Assembly (NCBI GenBank): GCA_035293985.1
Contig: DATGLS010000005.1
Coordinates: 127,995 to 191,994 of the forward strand
DNA: 64,000 nt
Source: JAVDCA01 sp035293985
GTDB lineage: Bacteria > Pseudomonadota > Alphaproteobacteria > Rhizobiales > Xanthobacteraceae
Direction of reading: 5' to 3'
Positions 26,373 through 34,260 of the stretch are shown in pieces (the stretch's first letter is position 1; each line of letters begins with the position of its first letter). The translations under genes and the position numbers were made by a program. A model generated the notes under the pieces. It was not told the DNA's origin, did not search any database, and saw only the letters and a list, made by a program, of their open reading frames with translations.

Positions 26373-26448
26373 GTAGCCCGCATGTAACGAAGCGGAATGC
26401 GGGACAGCCTTCCGGATTACGGCGCTAACACACCTCCATCCGGGCTAC
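26373..26448. repeat. GTAGCCCG...CGGGCTAC intergenic repeat
   Basis: GTAGCCCG (26373-26380) pairs perfectly with CGGGCTAC (26441-26448), enclosing AACGAAGCGGAATGCGGGACAG and TCCGGATTACGGCG, the layout of the widespread 'gtagcccggatggagcgaagcg' repeat. It sits between convergent genes. Confidence 0.7.
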
Positions 26449-26462
26449 TCCTACGGTCGCGC

Positions 26463-27170
26463 TCACGACTGCGCGAAACGGACCGTGACGCGCCCGATCG
26501 GCTCGAGCTCGAAGCCGAAGTCGCTGTCGTCAGCGCCGATGAACAACGGCGCGACCACCGATCCGGCGATGATGACGTCCCCGGCGCGGAGCGCCGCCCC
26601 GGACGCGGCGAGGAGCTCGGCGGTGTGGCGCAGCGTGTCGACGATCCGGCCGGTGTTGGCTTCGAGATCCGCGACCTCCTCGGGCGCGCCGCGCGTGCGG
26701 TGCACGCGGCCGCGCAGCCCTTCGAGCCGCGCACCCGCGCGGCCGGAATCGCGCGCTCCGAGGACCACCCGGCGCTGGTAGATGTTGCGCGTGAGAATGG
26801 CCTCCACGTCGTCGGGCGGCGCGTCGAGGTCGGCGAGCTCGATCGCCGGGCCGAGCGCCGCAACCGCCGCGGCAGCCTCGGCCGCGCTCGCGCCGGCCGC
26901 AATGTCGGCACCGAGATAGACGGCGATCTCCGGCTCGGCGACGGGCTTCGCCCAATCGCGCAGCGTGACGGCGGCGCCGGAATCCACGAGCGCGCTGCGC
27001 AGCAGGAACCCGACCAGCGGCCCCGACAGCGCGAAGCGCGCGAGCGCCGCCGGTGCGCCGAAGCCGACCTTCCACCCGAGCGGCGCGTCGCCACCCTCGA
27101 GGCGGGCGCGGCGGGCCGCGAGCTGGGCGCGCATGCCACGCGCGATCCGCGGATCCGGTCGGAACGACAC
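26463..27170 (-). CDS. 2-keto-4-pentenoate hydratase/decarboxylase family protein (MhpD-like)
   Basis: This 235-residue protein has the fumarylacetoacetase-type C-terminal fold: LGWKVGFG, the metal-binding EPEIAVYLG with paired Glu, PAIELADLDA and a glycine-rich end. MhpD-type enzymes hydrate 2-hydroxypentadienoates after meta ring cleavage. The start is a GTG at 27170 sharing one base with the cupin stop; GGAG lies eight bases upstream. Last gene of a three-gene operon (28461 to 26463). The substrate is inferred only from the family. Confidence 0.85.
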   Translation of the reverse strand: MSFRPDPRIARGMRAQLAARRARLEGGDAPLGWKVGFGAPAALARFALSGPLVGFLLRSALVDSGAAVTLRDWAKPVAEPEIAVYLGADIAAGASAAEAAAAVAALGPAIELADLDAPPDDVEAILTRNIYQRRVVLGARDSGRAGARLEGLRGRVHRTRGAPEEVADLEANTGRIVDTLRHTAELLAASGAALRAGDVIIAGSVVAPLFIGADDSDFGFELEPIGRVTVRFAQS

Positions 27171-27583
27171 TATTTGTGCTCCGATGTATGCTCCGCCGGC
27201 ACTTCGTAGCCCGAGGCCTCGATCGATCCCGCCCCGAGCCAGCCCCACACCAGCACCACATCCTCGTTGGAAGTGTTGTTGAAGCCGTGCCAGCAGCTGC
27301 GGGGCGAATAGACGACGTCGCCTTCGACGGAGGGCTCCTCGCCCTCGTCGGTGTAGATGTGCCCCTTCCCCTTCACGACGATGAAGAACTCGTCGCAATT
27401 GCGGTGCAGGTGCCGCTCGTGCCGGGCGCCCGGCTTGAGCACGGTCCAGCCCACCACGTGGTCGGCGCCCACCGTCCTCTTGTCGATCAGGAATTGCACC
27501 TGCATGTCGACCCAGCCGTCGTCGCGCTTCAAGCCGTCGACCACCGGGACTTTGGCGAGGTTTGTGCGATAGGGCGCCGTCAT
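27170..27583 (-). CDS. Cupin domain protein
   Basis: A 137-residue single cupin with motif 1 GARHERHLHRNCDEFFIVVKG (H-x-H...E) and motif 2 GDVVYSPRSCWHGFNN (His), so a metal site is intact. The WGWLGAGSIEASGYEVP tail resembles small isomerases or epimerases. Middle gene of the operon: it overlaps the dehydrogenase stop by 4 bp (ATGA) and the hydratase GTG by 1 bp. Probably cytoplasmic; activity unknown. Confidence 0.88.
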   Translation of the reverse strand: MTAPYRTNLAKVPVVDGLKRDDGWVDMQVQFLIDKRTVGADHVVGWTVLKPGARHERHLHRNCDEFFIVVKGKGHIYTDEGEEPSVEGDVVYSPRSCWHGFNNTSNEDVVLVWGWLGAGSIEASGYEVPAEHTSEHK

Positions 27584-28461
27584 GCTTGTCCTCCCAGGCG
27601 TCGATAGACCTCATGCGCGGTCACGAAGTCGCGGTGATCGATGCCGAGCCCGCGACAGGCGTTCATCATCTCGTTGGCGGCAGCCGCGAGCGGCACCGGG
27701 CTGCCGAGCTTGCGGCCGAGATTGAGCGCCAGCAGCATGTCCTTCTGCTGCAGCGTCACGTCGGCGAGGGGTTTTTCCGGCATCTTCCCTTCCAGGATGA
27801 ATGGCCCGCGATAGCCGAGCACCGGCGAGGCCGCGACGCTCTTGAGCACGGCGTCGACCGCGACCTCGCGGCGCACGCCGCCCTTCTCGGCGAGCGCCAC
27901 CGCCTCGCCGAACGCGATCACCTCGACCATCAGCAGCAGATTGACCGCGATCTTCATCTGGCATGCGGTGCCGTTCGGCCCGATATGCGTCGCCTTCGGG
28001 CCGATCGCGAGCAGCACCGGCTTCACCCGCTCGAAGGCCTCTTCGCTGCCGCCGATCATGATCGATGCTTGGCCGGCCTTCACGGTCACCGGGCTGCCGG
28101 AGATCGGGCCGTCGAGCATCGTGCGCCCGCGCTCGGCGAATTTTTCCGCGATCGCGCGGCTCGCGTCCGGATCGATCGTGCTCATGTCGATGTAGATGCC
28201 GCTCGGCGAAAGCCCGGCGAGGATGCCGTCCGCGCCGAGCGCGACGGCGCTGACCGCCGCCCCATCGGTCACGATCGAGAAGACGACCTCGCAGCGCGTC
28301 GCGACCTCGCGCGGCGTGTCCGCCCAGGCCATGCCGGCGGCGATCAGCGGCTCGGCCTTGCGGCGTGTGCGATTCCACCCCGTGACGCGATGGCCGGCCG
28401 CCATCAGCCGCGGCGCGATCAGGGAGCCCATATCGCCGAGCCCGACGAAACCGATTTCCAC
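27580..28461 (-). CDS. NAD(P)-dependent beta-hydroxyacid dehydrogenase (GarR/MmsB-like)
   Basis: This 293-residue enzyme has GFVGLGDMGSLIAPRLMAAGH at the N-terminus (the GLGxMG loop), DGPISGSPVTVKAGQ (substrate loop), catalytic Lys in GTACQMKIAVNLL and the C-terminal KDMLLAL helix. The family oxidises 3-hydroxyisobutyrate, tartronate semialdehyde and similar acids. The start is a GTG at 28461 with a GGGGAGG ribosome site five bases before; an earlier TTG at 28509 has none. It heads the dehydrogenase-cupin-hydratase operon, which suggests a sugar-acid or aromatic-intermediate route. Confidence 0.9.
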   Translation of the reverse strand: MEIGFVGLGDMGSLIAPRLMAAGHRVTGWNRTRRKAEPLIAAGMAWADTPREVATRCEVVFSIVTDGAAVSAVALGADGILAGLSPSGIYIDMSTIDPDASRAIAEKFAERGRTMLDGPISGSPVTVKAGQASIMIGGSEEAFERVKPVLLAIGPKATHIGPNGTACQMKIAVNLLLMVEVIAFGEAVALAEKGGVRREVAVDAVLKSVAASPVLGYRGPFILEGKMPEKPLADVTLQQKDMLLALNLGRKLGSPVPLAAAANEMMNACRGLGIDHRDFVTAHEVYRRLGGQA

Positions 28462-28695
28462 GCGCACCTCCCCGGGGCGACACGTCACGTTCGGAGCAAA
28501 AGCTGGCAAATCCGGACAGGCGCGACAAGAGCGTGGCCGGCGCGGAGCCGCAACATATGAATCGACCTATGGGCAGCCGCCCGCAATAATGACTACGATA
28601 GGGTGCGGCCGTGTGCGGTCGGTCAGCGGTCGTAACAGGACCGCACAACCGGTGCCACCCTATCGAAGCATCTCGAGCGCAAGAGGACCGATCCC

Positions 28696-29817
28696 ATGTC
28701 GCAGCCCACGCGTAGCTTCGCACTGATCGGAGCGGCCGCCCTCGCCATCGCGGCCCTCGCGTCGTCAGGTGCGGCACAACCGGCGCCGGCCGCGAGCAAG
28801 CCCGATGCGATCAAGGCCGACGTCACTTTGGGGTCGACGCCCGGCACCGTGGTGTGGGGCTATTTCGCGGCGCGCATCAAGCCGGTGCTGCGCATCAAGT
28901 CGGGCACGACGGTGCGCATCGACACCCTGTCGCACCAGGGCGTGCTGACGAAGGATGACCCAGTCACCTTCTTCGCCGCCGGCGGCGTGCGCGCCGACGA
29001 GGTCCTGCAGGACGCCAAGGACATCTACACCAAGGTGCCGCATCCGGGCGGCCTCGGCGCGCACGTGCTCACCGGGCCGATCTACATCGAAGGCGCCGAG
29101 CCCGGCGACATGCTCGAGGTGCGCGTGCGCGATCTCGAGCTGCGCGTCCCCTACGGCGTCAACAATACCGGGCCGGGGTCGGGCGTGCTGCCCGATCTCG
29201 TCACCAAGCCCGCGCCGCTCATCATTCGCACCGATGCGGCGCGCAAGGTCGCGCTTTTGCCCGGCGGCATCGAGCTGCCGCTGTCGCCGTTCCTCGGCAT
29301 CATGGCGGTGGCGCCGCCGCCCGATCTGATCGCCGTCAACTCGGTGCCGCCGGGACGCTGGGGCGGCAACCTCGACCTGCGCGTGCTCACGGTCGGCGCG
29401 ACGCTCTATCTACCGGTCTTCGCCGATGGCGCGCTGTTCTACACCGGCGATCCGCACGGCCTGCAGGCCGACGGCGAGGTCGACGGCACCGCGCTCGAGC
29501 AGTCGCTCACCGCGACCCTGCAGTTCATCCTGCACAAGGGCGCCGGCCATGCCATGCGCGGACCTCGCGCCGAGGACGCGGCGAACTACTATGCCCTCGG
29601 CCTCGATCTCGACCTCAACACGGCAATGAAAAAGTCCGTGCAGGAGACGGTCGAGCTGTTGCAGCAGAAGGGTCACCTGACCGCCGCCGAAGCGTATGCG
29701 GTCGCAAGCATGGGCGTCGATTTCAAGGTGGCCGAAGCCGTCGACAGCGTGCAGGTGATCTACGGCACGATCCCGAAGCGGTTGTTCAAGCAGAACCCGC
29801 CGTACTGGGAGAAATGA
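28696..29817 (+). CDS. Exported acetamidase/formamidase family protein
   Basis: This 373-residue amidohydrolase belongs to the FmdA/AmdA fold: SHQGVLTKDD, TGPIYIEGAEPGDMLEVRV, PLSPFLGIMAVAPP, NLDLRVLTVGATLYLPV and DPHGLQADGEVDGTALE. These enzymes form ammonia from formamide or acetamide. Here the N-terminus (RSFALIGAAALAIAALASSGAAQ, residues 6-28) is a clear signal peptide, whereas well-studied members are cytosolic. An AGGA ribosome site precedes the ATG. It may therefore act on amides in the periplasm. Confidence 0.9.
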   Translation: MSQPTRSFALIGAAALAIAALASSGAAQPAPAASKPDAIKADVTLGSTPGTVVWGYFAARIKPVLRIKSGTTVRIDTLSHQGVLTKDDPVTFFAAGGVRADEVLQDAKDIYTKVPHPGGLGAHVLTGPIYIEGAEPGDMLEVRVRDLELRVPYGVNNTGPGSGVLPDLVTKPAPLIIRTDAARKVALLPGGIELPLSPFLGIMAVAPPPDLIAVNSVPPGRWGGNLDLRVLTVGATLYLPVFADGALFYTGDPHGLQADGEVDGTALEQSLTATLQFILHKGAGHAMRGPRAEDAANYYALGLDLDLNTAMKKSVQETVELLQQKGHLTAAEAYAVASMGVDFKVAEAVDSVQVIYGTIPKRLFKQNPPYWEK

Positions 29818-29877
29818 GCCCCAGTACGTCGCGGCGCCCCGTCTCGCCCGATGCCGGGCGAGACTGGACGTCTCATC

Positions 29878-31194
29878 CTATTGCGCGAGATGCAGCGGCA
29901 CCGCGACCCACTGCTGGACGCCGAGCGTGGTGCAGCCGCTCGTCTGGGAGAAGTTGAGGTTGACGCTGCCGTCGGTCGTGAAGGTGTTGAGCACGAACTT
30001 GGTGCACTTGTTGTTGTTGCTGGCGCCGCTGCCGTGCCAGGTCACGTTCGAGCGCGGCAGGTAGACGACGCCGTCGGCATTGAACGTCGCGCCCGGCCCG
30101 AACGTATCGGCGATGCCCCAGGGGCTGTCGGTGTTGGTCAGCACGGGGTCCTGATAGATCGCGATGCCGACCCAGGGATTGGCCGAATTGGTCGACGGCG
30201 AGACCGTGAGGGTCGCGCCCTGCCCTTTCCCGGTCGGAAACGTGATCGCGCTCGGCAGGCTGTTGTCGCCGGTGAGCACGATCGTGGTGCGCACCGTGTT
30301 GACGTTCGCCTTGGCGGCGACGTTCAGGTTGCCGTTCTCGACGACGATGATGGTGTCCGAGCTCGGCGTCGCCCCGGTGAGGTAACCGGTCCCGGTGAGG
30401 GTGAGATCGCCGCAGACGTGATATTCGGTGCCGTAGCTTTGCGAGATCTTGATCAGGCCGGCGGGGGGGCTGGTCGCGCTCGCGTCCCACGTCACGCCCG
30501 AGCTCGCGCCCTTGGGGCACTGCATCGTGATGTTGGTGTTGAGGCCCGCATAGATGTCGGGAACCGCCACCTGATTGCTGCTGGAGTTGCTGCAATTGGC
30601 GACGTTGCCGGCCGCGATCGAAGCCGACGCATTGCCGTTGTGGCCGTTGCAGTTCATGCTCGTGTTGGAGCGGATGCCGCAGCCGGTCAGCGACAGGTTG
30701 GGCGCGCCGTTGAGCGTCAGCGAGACGTCGGACAGACTCTGGTCGTGGTCGAGCGTGAGGATGCACGAGTTCTCGGTTCCCGAGCCGGGCGCCACCGATG
30801 TCGTGGCGCTGACTGCGATCGACGAGATGCCCAAGGCCTGCATCACGCTCGTTCCGACCGAGCCCGTCACGCTCGCATGATAGTTGCCGTTCTGGTCCAT
30901 CGAGAAGGAGGGCGTGCCGGCGGACGCGCCGAGGGTGTTCGGATTGCCATTGAACACGGCGAGAGCCACGGCGCTCCAATTCGGCGATCCGTCCTTCGCG
31001 CCGGCCAGCACCGCGGAGTCGAGCGCCGTCTGCAGCTGCGTACGGGCCGTCGCGGCCCGCGAATAGTCCACGGCGGCGCCGATTCCCGCGAGAATCGGGA
31101 TCGCCAACAATGCCATCAGCGGCAACACCGAACCCTCGCGGTTTGCAACGAACGCAAAGCCGCCGCGGATGAGCTTCCGAAACTCTCCCCCCAT
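29878..31194 (-). CDS. TadG-like (TadE/G family) pilus-assembly-related protein
   Basis: The 438-residue protein starts with REGSVLPLMALLAIPILAGIGAAVDYSRA (residues 16-45), the pseudopilin-like TadE/TadG N-terminal helix with the conserved Glu and Leu-rich segment, then TQLQTALDSAVLAGA. The rest is a Ser/Thr/Asn/Gly-rich extracellular region with several cysteines. No other tad/cpa genes are near. Start ATG 31194 has AAAGGAAC eight bases upstream. Orphan TadG-like proteins are common in this order; a surface or envelope role is likely, assembly into a pilus unproven. Confidence 0.85.
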   Translation of the reverse strand: MGGEFRKLIRGGFAFVANREGSVLPLMALLAIPILAGIGAAVDYSRAATARTQLQTALDSAVLAGAKDGSPNWSAVALAVFNGNPNTLGASAGTPSFSMDQNGNYHASVTGSVGTSVMQALGISSIAVSATTSVAPGSGTENSCILTLDHDQSLSDVSLTLNGAPNLSLTGCGIRSNTSMNCNGHNGNASASIAAGNVANCSNSSSNQVAVPDIYAGLNTNITMQCPKGASSGVTWDASATSPPAGLIKISQSYGTEYHVCGDLTLTGTGYLTGATPSSDTIIVVENGNLNVAAKANVNTVRTTIVLTGDNSLPSAITFPTGKGQGATLTVSPSTNSANPWVGIAIYQDPVLTNTDSPWGIADTFGPGATFNADGVVYLPRSNVTWHGSGASNNNKCTKFVLNTFTTDGSVNLNFSQTSGCTTLGVQQWVAVPLHLAQ

Positions 31195-31396
31195 GGGAAT
31201 GGTTCCTTTCGTGACGAGTTCTCGGCAAACCTTGCCGGGCCAGTCTTTCATCCGGGCTAAGTCCCGCGAGAAAGTTTTAATCGAATTGGAATCAACGACG
31301 TACCATCGAGCGGCTATCAGCCGGGGCGCGACCGAATCGCGAGACGAACCGGATCCGGTCGGACGGCGACCTGACAGACCCCGACGAATTGGACGC

Positions 31397-31421
31397 GGAA
31401 CAGCAGCGAAGCGCCGTCGTT
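31397..31421 (+). promoter_or_regulatory. EcfG (general stress sigma) promoter
   Basis: GGAAC (31397-31401) and CGTT (31418-31421) are separated by exactly 16 bases, the consensus of the alphaproteobacterial general-stress sigma factor EcfG/RpoE2. It lies 69 bp upstream of the start codon of the small secreted protein at 31490. Match to consensus is full; function is inferred. Confidence 0.65.
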
Positions 31422-31489
31422 TTTCCCTGAGCGGGCGCCGGTCGGGCCCGCGGGAACAAACGGTCGGGGACGGAGGACAGGAGGAGCAT

Positions 31490-31693
31490 ATGAAGTCCAG
31501 AATCACGATGATCCTGGGAGCCGCCGCCTTGGTTGCGCTGCTGGGACCGATTTCCGCCCAGGCTGGTGGGGTCCATGTCGGGCCCGGCGGCGTTCGCATC
31601 GGCGGCGACCGCGATCATTGTCGCACCATCATCGACCACCGCACGAACGACCGCGGCGACGAGGTAACCGTGCGTCGTCGCGTTTGCGACTGA
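31490..31693 (+). CDS. Small secreted protein (67 residues)
   Basis: The protein has a signal peptide (MKSRITMILGAAALVALLGPISAQA, cut near residue 25). The short mature part is rich in Gly at first (GGVHVGPGGVRIGGD) and basic at the end (RDHCRTII, RRRVCD), with two cysteines that could pair. No family recognised, though short exported proteins of this kind are frequent in Bradyrhizobium. A very good ribosome site (AGGAGG, six bases) and an EcfG promoter support it as a stress-induced gene. A GC-rich hairpin follows the stop. Confidence 0.8.
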   Translation: MKSRITMILGAAALVALLGPISAQAGGVHVGPGGVRIGGDRDHCRTIIDHRTNDRGDEVTVRRRVCD

Positions 31694-31719
31694 CGATCCT
31701 CACCGGAAGACACTTGCTT

Positions 31720-31742
31720 GGGCCCCGCCCTCTGCGGGGCCC
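31720..31742 (+). terminator. Strong hairpin after the small secreted gene
   Basis: GGGCCCCGC (31720-31728) pairs perfectly with GCGGGGCCC (31734-31742) over a 5-base loop, 27 bp after the stop at 31693. The following sequence (GGTTCATTTGTTC) is only moderately T-rich. Confidence 0.55.
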
Positions 31743-31768
31743 GGTTCATTTGTTCGTGATGCCGTCGC

Positions 31769-32188
31769 ATGGGACCTGCCAGTTCCGCGGGCGACCAAGA
31801 CGCCTGCACGCGAGCGATCGAAGCCAGGTGCGGAGACCAGCCGGTGGAGACCAGCAGGAAGCGTCATGTCGCCGTCGCGTCCGCGATATTCGGTGGCTTG
31901 GCCCTGACCGCGGTCGTTCTGGCCGGCGCATTGGCCGTCGCCGACAAGCGCGCCGCCGAGACGCTCAATGCGGAGCCGCGGATCACCCATGAAAACATCA
32001 AGCGCAAATCGACGGCTTCAGCCGCTCGGCGCGGCGCGGCTCAGCTGAGCAAGCAGCACGCCGCCTCCGGCGGCACATCCACGGTCGCGTCGGCACGAAC
32101 AGATGCGGCGACCGTCGGAAGCGCCGACAGCGCGCCGACCATACGCATCACAGATCATCACCATAGAAGAAGGCATCACCGGCGGTAG
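31769..32188 (+). CDS. Possible single-pass membrane protein (139 residues)
   Basis: No family recognised. Reading from ATG 31769 there is a short cysteine-containing N-terminus, one hydrophobic segment (residues ~33-58, VAVASAIFGGLALTAVVLAG), then a basic, Ala/Ser/Thr-rich tail that ends in HHHRRRHHRR. No strong ribosome site is visible. The opposite strand carries a shorter open frame (31700-31990) that looks less protein-like. I hold this as probable but unproven coding. Confidence 0.42.
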   Translation: MGPASSAGDQDACTRAIEARCGDQPVETSRKRHVAVASAIFGGLALTAVVLAGALAVADKRAAETLNAEPRITHENIKRKSTASAARRGAAQLSKQHAASGGTSTVASARTDAATVGSADSAPTIRITDHHHRRRHHRR

Positions 32189-32197
32189 CCGCCGATC

Positions 32198-32626
32198 TCA
32201 AGGGTGCCCGCGCGTCGTCTCGGCGCCGGTAGCGGGCCACAGGGGATTGTTGGGATAGAAACGGAGCGCCTCGCGCTGCGGCGACGGCTCTGCCTTGATC
32301 TTGATCTCCCCCGCGGTCTCGAGGCGGCGCCCGGCGGCGTGAACCGCACCCAGCGAAGGTGCAAAAAAGCTGTCGATCAACGTACCGCGGCCGAACCAAT
32401 GGACCCTGGTGCGCAGAAAAGCCAGAACGTAGGCGTCATCGCAGCCGGGATACTGCATGATGATGTGCAGGATGTCGCCATCGTACTTGGCGCGGGCCTG
32501 CTTCACGCTGGCGCGGGGACCGGATGCGCGGCCGACGGCGCGATCGGGATGTGCCGGGCCCTTGACCGAAACGGGCTGAACGCTCGTCAACAGCTCTTGA
32601 GCCCACCTTAAAGACGCACCCATCAT
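32198..32626 (-). CDS. Hypothetical protein (about 142 residues)
   Basis: No family recognised. A balanced composition with aromatic clusters (YDGDILHIIMQYPGCDDAYVL, VHWFGRGTLIDSFFAPSL, ALRFYPNNPLWPA) argues for real coding. No signal peptide. I start it at ATG 32626 (MMGASLRW). A longer in-frame version from 32683 would add Arg/Ser-rich sequence. The plus strand over the same bases is also open but its product is Arg/Gly-biased. Confidence 0.5.
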   Translation of the reverse strand: MMGASLRWAQELLTSVQPVSVKGPAHPDRAVGRASGPRASVKQARAKYDGDILHIIMQYPGCDDAYVLAFLRTRVHWFGRGTLIDSFFAPSLGAVHAAGRRLETAGEIKIKAEPSPQREALRFYPNNPLWPATGAETTRGHP

Positions 32627-32834
32627 GCTGCGGCTGCTCCGCCGCGGAACGTGCCCTCGGACACCGTCATCACCCCATCGCAACGTCCGCTACGGAAACG
32701 AACATAAGTGATTCGCGCCGCACGGACAGCGTGCTCGCAGACTCGATCTTCCAATGCTCGCGCCGACCCGAACACCCCAGCCCCGCACCCCGGACGGATG
32801 GTCCGGGCGTGCTGCTCAAGGAATGGAGAACGTT

Positions 32835-32948
32835 ATGTTCAACCCATTTCTTCCGGGATCGCCGGTGAACCATTTCGGATGCCGGTCCGACCAAAGGTCG
32901 GATGAGCGCCCGCGAAATGTCGATCGGCTATTCCGGCGCCTCGGGTGA
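32835..32948 (+). CDS. Possible 37-residue leader peptide upstream of TPR gene
   Basis: ATG 32835 has GGAG six bases upstream and opens a 37-residue frame (MFNPFLPGSPVNHFG..., basic Arg/Asp-rich end) that stops 26 bp before the TPR gene. No family. The good ribosome site and position suggest a translated leader, but chance is possible. Confidence 0.35.
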   Translation: MFNPFLPGSPVNHFGCRSDQRSDERPRNVDRLFRRLG

Positions 32949-32973
32949 ACCGGGTGAGTGCGGAGAACTGCAG

Positions 32974-34017
32974 ATGCGCCCGTCAGTATACTCGTTGCTC
33001 GCATGCCTGGCCCTGACGGCGCTCGCATGCGTTGGTACGCCGGCCGCGGCCGACGACCGGGACATCTGCGGAACGCAGTCGGGCGACCTTTCACTCGCGG
33101 CATGCTCGCGCGCCATCGAGACGCGTCAATACACGGGTCGGAGCCTCGCGCAGCTCTATGCCGGTCGCGGTCTCGCCTACCTCGCGCGGCGCGACCTCGA
33201 GCACGCCCTGGCGGATTTCAACGAGGCGATCCGGGTCGATCCGACCTATGTGCGCGCCTACAACGCCCGCGGCATCGCCTGGCGCCACAAAGGCGACCTC
33301 GACCGGGCCATCGCCGACCATGACGAAGCGATCCGGCTCGATCCGAAAAATGGATACGCTTACGGCAATCGCGGCGATGCATGGAGAGTCAAAGGCGACG
33401 TCGACCGCGCGATCGCCGACTATGACCAGGCGATCCGGCTCGATCCGAGCAATGAATACACCTACGTCAGCCGCGGCGACGCCTGGAAGGCCAAGGGCGA
33501 CCTCGACCGGGCGATCGCCGACTATGACCAGGCGATCCGGCTCGATCCGAAAGACGCTGGTCCCTACTCCAGCCGCGGCGTCGTTTGGAAAGCCAAGGGC
33601 GACCTCGATCGTGCCATCGCGGATTATTCCGAGGCGATCCGCATCGATCCGAAAGAGGCTTCTTTCTACTACAACCGCGGCATCGCTTGGAAAGCCAAGG
33701 GCGACCTCGACCGTGCAATCGCGGATTATTCCGAAGCGATCCAGCTCGATCCGAACGATGCGGGCGCCTATGTCAACCGCGGCAGCGCCCTCGGCAACAA
33801 GGGCGAGCTCGACCGCGCCATCGCCGACTATACCGTGGCGATCCAGCTCCAGCCTAAAGATCCCGATGCCTACTTCGACCGCGGCCTCGCGTGGGAGCGC
33901 GAGCACCGGCTGCAAGAGGCCTTGGCCGACTTCCGGATGTATTCTCAACTCGCGCCGTCCGAGCCGGATGGCCCGAAGGCTGTCGCGCGCGTATTGGAAG
34001 AATTGGTTGCAAAGTGA
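32974..34017 (+). CDS. Exported tetratricopeptide-repeat protein (8 TPRs)
   Basis: The 347-residue protein begins with a signal peptide (SVYSLLACLALTALACVGTPAAA). Eight 34-residue TPRs run from about residue 60 to 330, most with the pattern AxxRGxAWxxKGDLDRAIADYxxAIRLDPxx. The spacing is exactly 34, so the DNA forms a 102-bp tandem repeat, with repeats 3-6 nearly identical. TPR superhelices bind partner proteins; here in the periplasm. Start ATG 32974 has CGGAG upstream. It ends in a short Ala/Val/Leu-Lys tail. The partner is unknown. Confidence 0.92.
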   Translation: MRPSVYSLLACLALTALACVGTPAAADDRDICGTQSGDLSLAACSRAIETRQYTGRSLAQLYAGRGLAYLARRDLEHALADFNEAIRVDPTYVRAYNARGIAWRHKGDLDRAIADHDEAIRLDPKNGYAYGNRGDAWRVKGDVDRAIADYDQAIRLDPSNEYTYVSRGDAWKAKGDLDRAIADYDQAIRLDPKDAGPYSSRGVVWKAKGDLDRAIADYSEAIRIDPKEASFYYNRGIAWKAKGDLDRAIADYSEAIQLDPNDAGAYVNRGSALGNKGELDRAIADYTVAIQLQPKDPDAYFDRGLAWEREHRLQEALADFRMYSQLAPSEPDGPKAVARVLEELVAK

Positions 34018-34105
34018 CGGGCCGCGACTGCGGCCCGTCACGATCCGCGCAGCCGGTCGCAGGCGGTCCGCCGCTCCGAGCAGCACACGGTCTGCGGCTC
34101 AAGTC

Positions 34106-34253
34106 TCGCCGCCGTGCTCGTTGCGCCGCCGTGCTCCTTGCGCCACTGCGCCACCTGCGCCTGCGTCGCAAACCATCACTTTCCCTTCGCCTTCGAGAGC
34201 GCGATCAGCTGCTCGACGACCGGCAACCGCGAGCAGTGGCCGCTGACATGCTG
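34106..34253 (-). pseudogene. Decayed C-terminal fragment of a polysaccharide deacetylase
   Basis: Read on the minus strand, the fragment encodes QHVSGHCSRLPVVEQLIAL, SKAKGK, a TGA stop, then WFATQAQVAQWRKEHGG. It aligns residue for residue with the last ~45 residues of the intact deacetylase at 35989 (HPHVSGHRSRLPVVARLIAH...AKGKCWFATHAQVARWCKQHGG), with Cys changed to a stop. The rest of the gene is gone. A 17-bp tandem duplication (34106-34139) sits at its end. Confidence 0.8.
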
Positions 34254-34260
34254 ATGTTGA

